DNA of 64,000 bases, taken from the NCBI GenBank assembly GCA_020740775.1, contig JAHEWK010000005.1, forward strand, positions 2,914,001-2,978,000, written 5' to 3'. Below the pieces are notes generated by a model. That model saw nothing but the letters and a program-made list of their open reading frames with translations, did not search any database and was not told where the DNA came from. How positions within the stretch are numbered: the first letter of the stretch is position 1; each line of letters begins with the position of its first letter. Position numbers and translations under genes: made by a program. The stretch is from Ilyonectria destructans. Lineage: Eukaryota; Ascomycota; Sordariomycetes; Hypocreales; Nectriaceae. This document shows, in pieces, positions 58,603 to 64,000 of the stretch.

Positions 58603-60583
58603 CTTTCCTCAGCGCCGTTTAGACATTGTCCTAGCAGCCCGGCGCGCGCACTGATGCGATTGCGCTCCGAGGCTGGCCATATTGGCGCCCGCGACATGGC
58701 CATGCCAGCACCAGCGCGCGGCCAGAGCTCGTCACAGCGCGGATCCTTCTGTCATTCCCCCGCTGTCACTTCGCTATCAGAGGCCTCTCGGGGAGCGTTG
58801 GAGGTCGCCTCGTTAGGGCCCGCTGTCGTCTCGCCGTGGCCTCGTCCAACACACGACCTGCCGGGGAGCCAACTTTTCGTGCTGGGGGAGCTGCCAACCG
58901 TCATCAGCCGGGTCTTGTCATGACGGGAATGCCCCTGGACCTGGAACCAAATCCTGGTCCTGGCAGACTTGCGGCGAGGACCTGAACCCCAGGATTACCC
59001 AGGATCTGGGCTCTCGCGCCTGTGAGGGGCCGCCGCCCTTCGGGTCTGGGAATGAGCAATGTCTCAGCGCTTTGCAATGCGATTGGCTCCGCGCCAGACT
59101 CGGTGGCTTGCTGGACGAAAGCTGGCACATCGCAGCCGGGGGGGTGTGGACCCAATATAGCCTCCCTGTGCTCCGTAAACTAGCTTCTTCTCTGCTTGCT
59201 TTTGCTTTTGGGGGGGGCTTGCTTTGGTGGTCATTGCTCGTCGAGGCTGGTTCCTTGCTGCCCCCTACGCAGTGATGGTCTGGTCTCGGGTGACCGATTT
59301 CGAAAAAGCGACTGGTCGCAAGCTCCGATGATGGGAAAAAAGTTCCGATGCGATGGAGCGATGCTGCTAGCCAAAGTGGTGGCCCAGCAGCCGCGAGCCG
59401 GGCTCGATCTCGACTCATTAACTCTCCCCATGCACAATCGGAAGTAATAGTCACATCGATCTGGGCCAGTCGATTCATCACCTTTGATTGCACTGCGCGG
59501 CGCCTCTGGCCTGATGCTGCATTTCGCTCCCGACGCCGGACCCAGCCATGCCAATGTCTGTGTTCTCGCGTGCGTGGTGTATCACGCTGTCTCGAGTGCT
59601 CGCCCGCCCGTCTTACTCGGGGGTCCATCCATCCCCGTTAGCGTTTTGGGCGTTTCTGGCGTTTTTCTCGCTGCTGTGTCCCCTTGGCTGCATCGGCAAT
59701 TGTCAAGAGGCTTTGGTGCGAGGCTTGTTTCTGTAAATTAGTTATGGCGGCTGGGTCGTGGTGAAGCTTCCGTCCACACGTCCACACGCCCGCAACAGCC
59801 CGCAATGCATCCCGCATCCCGCTTAACTCTCTACAGGTTGCGCTTTGGCTTTTGCTGGTTGCATCGCGTCCTGCTCGTTGGTCTCTCAGCCTGCTGGCTG
59901 CTGTACCGGGTTTCTCTGCCCGCTCTCCCCGTCTGCCCGTCCCTCCTCCCCGTCCCCCCCTCTTCTCAGCTTTCTCACGACGACTTCCCACCGTCCTCAC
60001 CACCCCACCATCTCCGTCTACAGTGACTACGCGTAGCGGCTTCTGTCTGAGGCTCTCCATGCGGAATAGCCTGCGAACCCATTGCCCTCCAACGGCTTGG
60101 CCTGCCATGCTGCTCGGACCTTGCACCGGGTGAGGTTACCCTGAGCCCTCTCGATGGGTGACATGGGCGCCGTGGGCTCCGTAGGACCATAGGACCATCC
60201 TACGCAAGTACGAGGGGGTGCCATCGCTTGGTCTCGGCCACCCAGCTCACAGACGCCGGCAAGTCGGGCCCATGCGAGCCTTTGACGGCCGGCCCCCCAG
60301 GGGCATGCTCACGTCAAAGCGTGCCCTAGCAGCTTAGCCCGGGGACGCCCTGGGCTGCAGTGGGCGATCCTGGAGCCAAGTGGGTTCCTGATCTTTGGGA
60401 CCTAGGGCAGACCATGTAAATGCACTAGACTGGGTACAACTACTTGGCACATTGGCGCCCCCGGTCGATCCGTAGCGCGCACGACGCCATCTCCACAGGC
60501 TGTCAAAGCGCGAGCACGCCCTCCCACCCCCTCCCCGAGCTCCAAGCGGCGAAGCTAGGCCTAGGTACGACGAGGTACGCCGT

Positions 60584-60700
60584 GGTGGACGCCATTGAGT
60601 GGATGTACTGGACGCAATTGGGTCTCTTGAGTGGACGACATGGACGCAGCGGGCTGCCGTGGACGCACTCGACGCACTCGACGCAGGTCGGGATATCCAC
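60584..60700 (+). repeat. GGACGC / TCGACGC word repeats
   Basis: Repeated TGGACGC and CTCGACGCA words, including a direct pair ACTCGACGCACTCGACGCA, within 270 bp of the ankyrin-gene start. It may be a degenerate minisatellite. Confidence 0.55.
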
Positions 60701-60849
60701 GACGTCCACGCCCGGCCCCCGTCGACCCAGCAAGGGGAACGCAAAGAACGCAAAGAGCATAGCGACGCAGCCTGGACCGTCCTGGGCGTCGGGCGAGCGC
60801 CATAAAGTCTGCTGCTCCCGCATTGCTACGTCCTCTAAAGAGGAAGCCC

Positions 60850-63800
60850 ATGTCCACTTTCACGCTGACCTCTCCTCTCAGCATGAACAAGCATCACTTG
60901 ACAGTGGGCACAGATCGAGTAGACAAGGAATATTCCTTCATCGAAGCTCTCTCCCTCGGCCCTCAAGAGTCCCTGTCCTTGTTGTCTAAAGAATCCCTCG
61001 GCCTCAACTCGCAACCTGCCACGCCTACTCTGCCCACCGCCCCCATCCCCCACGTTCACCACATCCAGAAGCCTCCCCCTCCCCATATCCAGCCTCAGTC
61101 TCAGTCTCCCCCCCATAGCAAGCACCACCAGGCCGCCCCCCCTTCCAGGTCGCTCACCACCAAGAAGAGCGCCGTCATGGCCACTTCCACCAAGGCCCAG
61201 ACGCAATGTCTGGAGCTCTGCCACAAGACCACCCAGGTCGGTGACCGCGTGTCCATCCGCATGCTGGAGTACCTCAGCACCGTCACCAAGCAGCCTCACG
61301 GGCTCGACACCCTCGCCCACGACTTCCTCGACACATGTGAGATTCTCTTCTCCATCGAAGCCGGCCTCGGCGAGTGCATCCGCACCGCCCAGTCGTTCCC
61401 CTCGGACGTCATCTCGGAGCTGAGCAAGAAGTTCCGCGTCACCCAGGCCGACTTCCAGCTGCTCGACCAGATGCTCAACAAGAACCTCGAGAACGAGCGC
61501 AAGGGCGCCATGGGCCGCATGCGCCGCGGATGGGGCAAGATCTTTGGTGACCACGACATCGAGAAGATGATCAACGCCCTGGGCAGGACCCGCGAGAGTC
61601 TGCGCATGAGCGCCCTCATGTTCCAGTGGAGTCTCGGCAACGAGAAGATTGAGAAGGAGATGGGCATTGGCTATACTGGCCTGGCCGCCGCTCTCGATCG
61701 CATGGATCACCGCGCCGGCGTCCCGGCGCGAAGCAAGCCTTCCGACCATGCCTCTCATTACCGTCCCTCGTCGTCCTCAGTGCACCGCGGTGTCGAGGGC
61801 CACGGCGCCCCGTCGCATAGCTCGCAGCCTCCTCTGCCTCCTCTGCCGTGGGCTGAGCGTTCCTCATCCATGCAGCAGGAGTCCGTCACCAGTCCTGGCG
61901 TCGACATGCGATATAGCGGCGGTGGCCACACTGCCAGCTCCGTCAGCTCCAACGAGCGATATCACTCTGGTACCACGGCGACCTTTGACCGTCTGAGCAC
62001 CTTTGACGAGGCCCATGAGACTCGATCGCACTCGGGCATGTCTGAGAGCGCCGAGGCCAGCCTCGAGGAGCTCGCCGGTCTGGAGCTCAACAACAACACC
62101 AAGGTCGTCCGTCTCAAGGCTGACCCTGCCGCCATGCCTCGCTGGAACCCCCGTAGCTCGGCTGGCTCAGACGCCAACAACCTCAGGAGCGCCCTGCTGT
62201 CCGCCGTCAGGGGCAAGAACCACAAGCTCGTCGAGCAGCTCCTCGACCGCGGCGTCAACCCCAACACCGGCTCTGACCACCTCGCCCTCAAGGAGGCCGT
62301 CATGAACGGCGACGCCGAGAGCGTGCGTCTCCTCCTCCTCTTCGGCGCTGACCCCAACGTCACCGACCGTGATGGCATGGGCCCTCTGCTCGCCGCCGTC
62401 GACCGAGGCTCTCTCGCCTCTGCCGTGCCTCTTCTCAAGTACGGCGCCGACCCCAACGTGCCGGGCGGCCAGGACCACGACACTCCCATCGCCGAGGCCT
62501 GCACCCGTAACAACCTCAACATGGTGCATCTGCTGCTCATCTACGGCGGCGACCCCGACCAGCTCACCATCAGCGGCGACACGCTCCTCATCGCCGCCAC
62601 CAACAAGAAGACGCCCAAGAAGCTCATCGACCTCGTGCTCGACTACGGCTCTGACCCCAACCTCAAGAGCCGAGAGGGCAAGACGGCGCTGTTCGAGGCC
62701 ATCCAAAACTCCCGCGTCGACATCGTCAACAGCCTCCTGGACCACGGCGCCAACCCCAACCTGCCCGGCCCCAAGCACATGCTGTGGCCCGCCACGTACC
62801 AGACGCCCTGTCTGCAGACGCTCCTCGCCCACGGCGCCGACCACAAGAAGTGCCCCGGCATCATGGAGCTCGCGGCCAGCGTCAACAACATCGAGTCGGT
62901 GCGCGCGCTGCTCAAGGCCGGCGTCGACCCCAATGCCAAGAAGGACGGTGTCTACACGCCGCTCTGCACGTCGATCCGCGACAACCGCGCCGACATCTTC
63001 GCGCTGCTGCTGACCAGCGGTGCCGATCCTAACGTGCCCGCCAGCGAGTACCCGACCTTCAAGTGCATCACGCACAACCGTCTGCAGTACCTCCCGCAGC
63101 TGGTCGCCGCCGGTGGCAACCTCAGCTCGCCCAAGGGCATCGTCGAGACCGCCGTGAGCGTCAACAACATGGAGGCGCTCAACTGGCTCCTCGACCAGGG
63201 CATGAACCCCAACGACAAGACCCCCAAGGGCCACTCGCCCCTGACCACGGCCATCCGCGAGAACCGCGTCGACATGGTCGATTCCCTCCTCTCCCGCGGC
63301 GCCGATCCCAACATCCGCGGCCAGGACTGGCCCGTCTGCATGGCCGTCCGCAACCCTGCCATCCTCAAGCGCATCCTGGCCGTGCTCGCCGAGCCCCGTG
63401 CCTTCAAGGGCGTCATGGAGATGGCCGTCGTCGCCGGCCAGCTCGAGTCGGTCAAGCTCCTGATCAACGCCGGCGTGTCCGTCGAGGACAAGAACGGCGG
63501 CGTCTTCTCGCCCCTCACCTCGGCCATCCGCGAGGACCGCCGCGACATCGTCCACTTCCTCGTCAAGGAGGGCGGCGCCGACATCAACTCGCCCGGCGAG
63601 CACCTGCCCGTCGTCAAGGCCCTGCGCCGCCACCGCGAGGACACGGAGATCCTCGAGTTCCTCCTGGAGCACGGCGGCGACCCCAACAAGCTGTACCGCG
63701 GCTGGAACGGCATCATGCAGGCCGTCGAGAACGGCGACGAGACGGTCCTCCGCCTGCTCGCCGAGAAGGCCGGCGTCGACCTCGAGGTCCGCGACGAGCT

Positions 63801-63885
63801 CGGCCGCACCGTCACCGAGATTGCCGCCTCGCGCGGCTGGGACGAGGCCGTCGAGATCCTCTACGAGGGCCGCCTGAAGCGATAA
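60850..63885 (+). CDS. ankyrin-repeat protein with fungal N-terminal helical domain
   Basis: Single exon, 1011 residues. The first in-frame ATG is 60850; another ATG (61177, residue 110) right before the first domain could be the true start. Residues 55-105 are Pro/His/Gln-rich. Residues about 116-295 form a helical domain (QTQCLELCHKTTQVGDRVSI, LDTLAHDFLDTCEILFSIEA) of the kind placed before NACHT or ankyrin arrays in many fungal proteins. A Ser-rich linker (about 300-440) follows, and about 16 ankyrin repeats from residue 445 to the end (GADPN motifs throughout). The last four turns show a three-ankyrin super-repeat of 91-100 residues. No NACHT/ATPase motif is present. Probably an intracellular scaffold; partners unknown. 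Confidence 0.88.
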   Translation: MSTFTLTSPLSMNKHHLTVGTDRVDKEYSFIEALSLGPQESLSLLSKESLGLNSQPATPTLPTAPIPHVHHIQKPPPPHIQPQSQSPPHSKHHQAAPPSRSLTTKKSAVMATSTKAQTQCLELCHKTTQVGDRVSIRMLEYLSTVTKQPHGLDTLAHDFLDTCEILFSIEAGLGECIRTAQSFPSDVISELSKKFRVTQADFQLLDQMLNKNLENERKGAMGRMRRGWGKIFGDHDIEKMINALGRTRESLRMSALMFQWSLGNEKIEKEMGIGYTGLAAALDRMDHRAGVPARSKPSDHASHYRPSSSSVHRGVEGHGAPSHSSQPPLPPLPWAERSSSMQQESVTSPGVDMRYSGGGHTASSVSSNERYHSGTTATFDRLSTFDEAHETRSHSGMSESAEASLEELAGLELNNNTKVVRLKADPAAMPRWNPRSSAGSDANNLRSALLSAVRGKNHKLVEQLLDRGVNPNTGSDHLALKEAVMNGDAESVRLLLLFGADPNVTDRDGMGPLLAAVDRGSLASAVPLLKYGADPNVPGGQDHDTPIAEACTRNNLNMVHLLLIYGGDPDQLTISGDTLLIAATNKKTPKKLIDLVLDYGSDPNLKSREGKTALFEAIQNSRVDIVNSLLDHGANPNLPGPKHMLWPATYQTPCLQTLLAHGADHKKCPGIMELAASVNNIESVRALLKAGVDPNAKKDGVYTPLCTSIRDNRADIFALLLTSGADPNVPASEYPTFKCITHNRLQYLPQLVAAGGNLSSPKGIVETAVSVNNMEALNWLLDQGMNPNDKTPKGHSPLTTAIRENRVDMVDSLLSRGADPNIRGQDWPVCMAVRNPAILKRILAVLAEPRAFKGVMEMAVVAGQLESVKLLINAGVSVEDKNGGVFSPLTSAIREDRRDIVHFLVKEGGADINSPGEHLPVVKALRRHREDTEILEFLLEHGGDPNKLYRGWNGIMQAVENGDETVLRLLAEKAGVDLEVRDELGRTVTEIAASRGWDEAVEILYEGRLKR

Positions 63886-64000
63886 ACGGACAAGACTGGA
63901 TACGAGGCGTTGGTGCGATGAACAGGACTTTGGGACTTGCTATGATGCTGCCTACGGGCATATTTGGAGTCGGGAGGGTGGGTATCAACTTTATCGGAGT
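63886..64000. other. 3' flank of the ankyrin gene
   Basis: The window ends 115 bp after the stop codon, so this is probably 3' UTR. Nothing else can be read. Confidence 0.5.

Larger units (their letters stand above)
56643..60849. promoter_or_regulatory. 4.2-kb GC-rich region upstream of the ankyrin gene
   Basis: Many overlapping frames on both strands arise from high GC content, and none resembles a known family. The part from 57.8 kb carries several long G-runs on the + strand and CT-rich tracts, looking like an extended promoter or 5' leader. The last 300 bp is rich in GGACGC/TCGACGC words (60584-60700). No tRNA or other RNA gene was found. Confidence 0.45.

Noticed and set aside
62167..63672. 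501-codon frame on the minus strand opposite the ankyrin gene
   Set aside because: Shadow frame with periodicity inherited from the ankyrin repeats; there are no independent motifs.

Overview
This is genomic DNA of a filamentous ascomycete (Pezizomycotina; I would guess Sordariomycetes, possibly Hypocreales, but the sequence alone does not settle it). The evidence is short 45-80 nt GT-AG introns with CTAAC-like branch sites, fungal-only families (Zn2Cys6 regulators, Dal5-type and siderophore MFS transporters, NPP1/NLP protein, Cwc25, fungal ankyrin protein), and no operons or ribosome binding sites. Several genes had to be assembled from exons; the exon limits given are my own reading of splice signals and frame, not transcript data.

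Left third (1-22.5 kb): mostly ordinary GC-richer gene space. It holds a 134-bp coding-like tandem duplication and a candidate tiny gene (0.3-1.1 kb), the splicing factor Cwc25, mitochondrial ribosomal protein uS14m, a membrane-anchored GH3 beta-glucosidase, an unknown two-exon gene, a DHA1-like MFS transporter, a divergent pair of a cytosolic GH105 hydrolase and a Dal5/ACS-family permease (a likely rhamnogalacturonan-fragment uptake and cleavage pair), two paralogous small zinc-ribbon-like proteins, and a 156-aa protein of unknown function.

Middle (22.5-38 kb): accessory genes separated by long gene-free stretches. A five-exon FAH-fold hydrolase faces an FAD-dependent aromatic hydroxylase (probable aromatic catabolism). 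Then come a CHAT-domain relic, a siderophore transporter with an exact SreA-type GATA motif upstream, a secreted NLP with a GHTHDWE heptad, and an unknown gene.

Right-middle (38-56.6 kb): an AT-rich, repeat-bearing zone (39.3-40.4 kb) borders a compact four-gene locus: a SnoaL-like protein, a nine-exon secreted metallo-beta-lactamase-fold protein, a Zn2Cys6 regulator and a short-chain dehydrogenase. No polyketide synthase, NRPS or terpene backbone gene is in the window. Next is a gene-poor stretch and two decayed neighbours, a carboxylesterase and a Zn2Cys6 regulator. This locus is my best candidate for an undescribed system.

Right end (56.6-64 kb): a GC-rich stretch carrying several long G-runs on the + strand leads into a 1011-aa ankyrin protein whose C-terminal half is built from a duplicated three-ankyrin super-unit.
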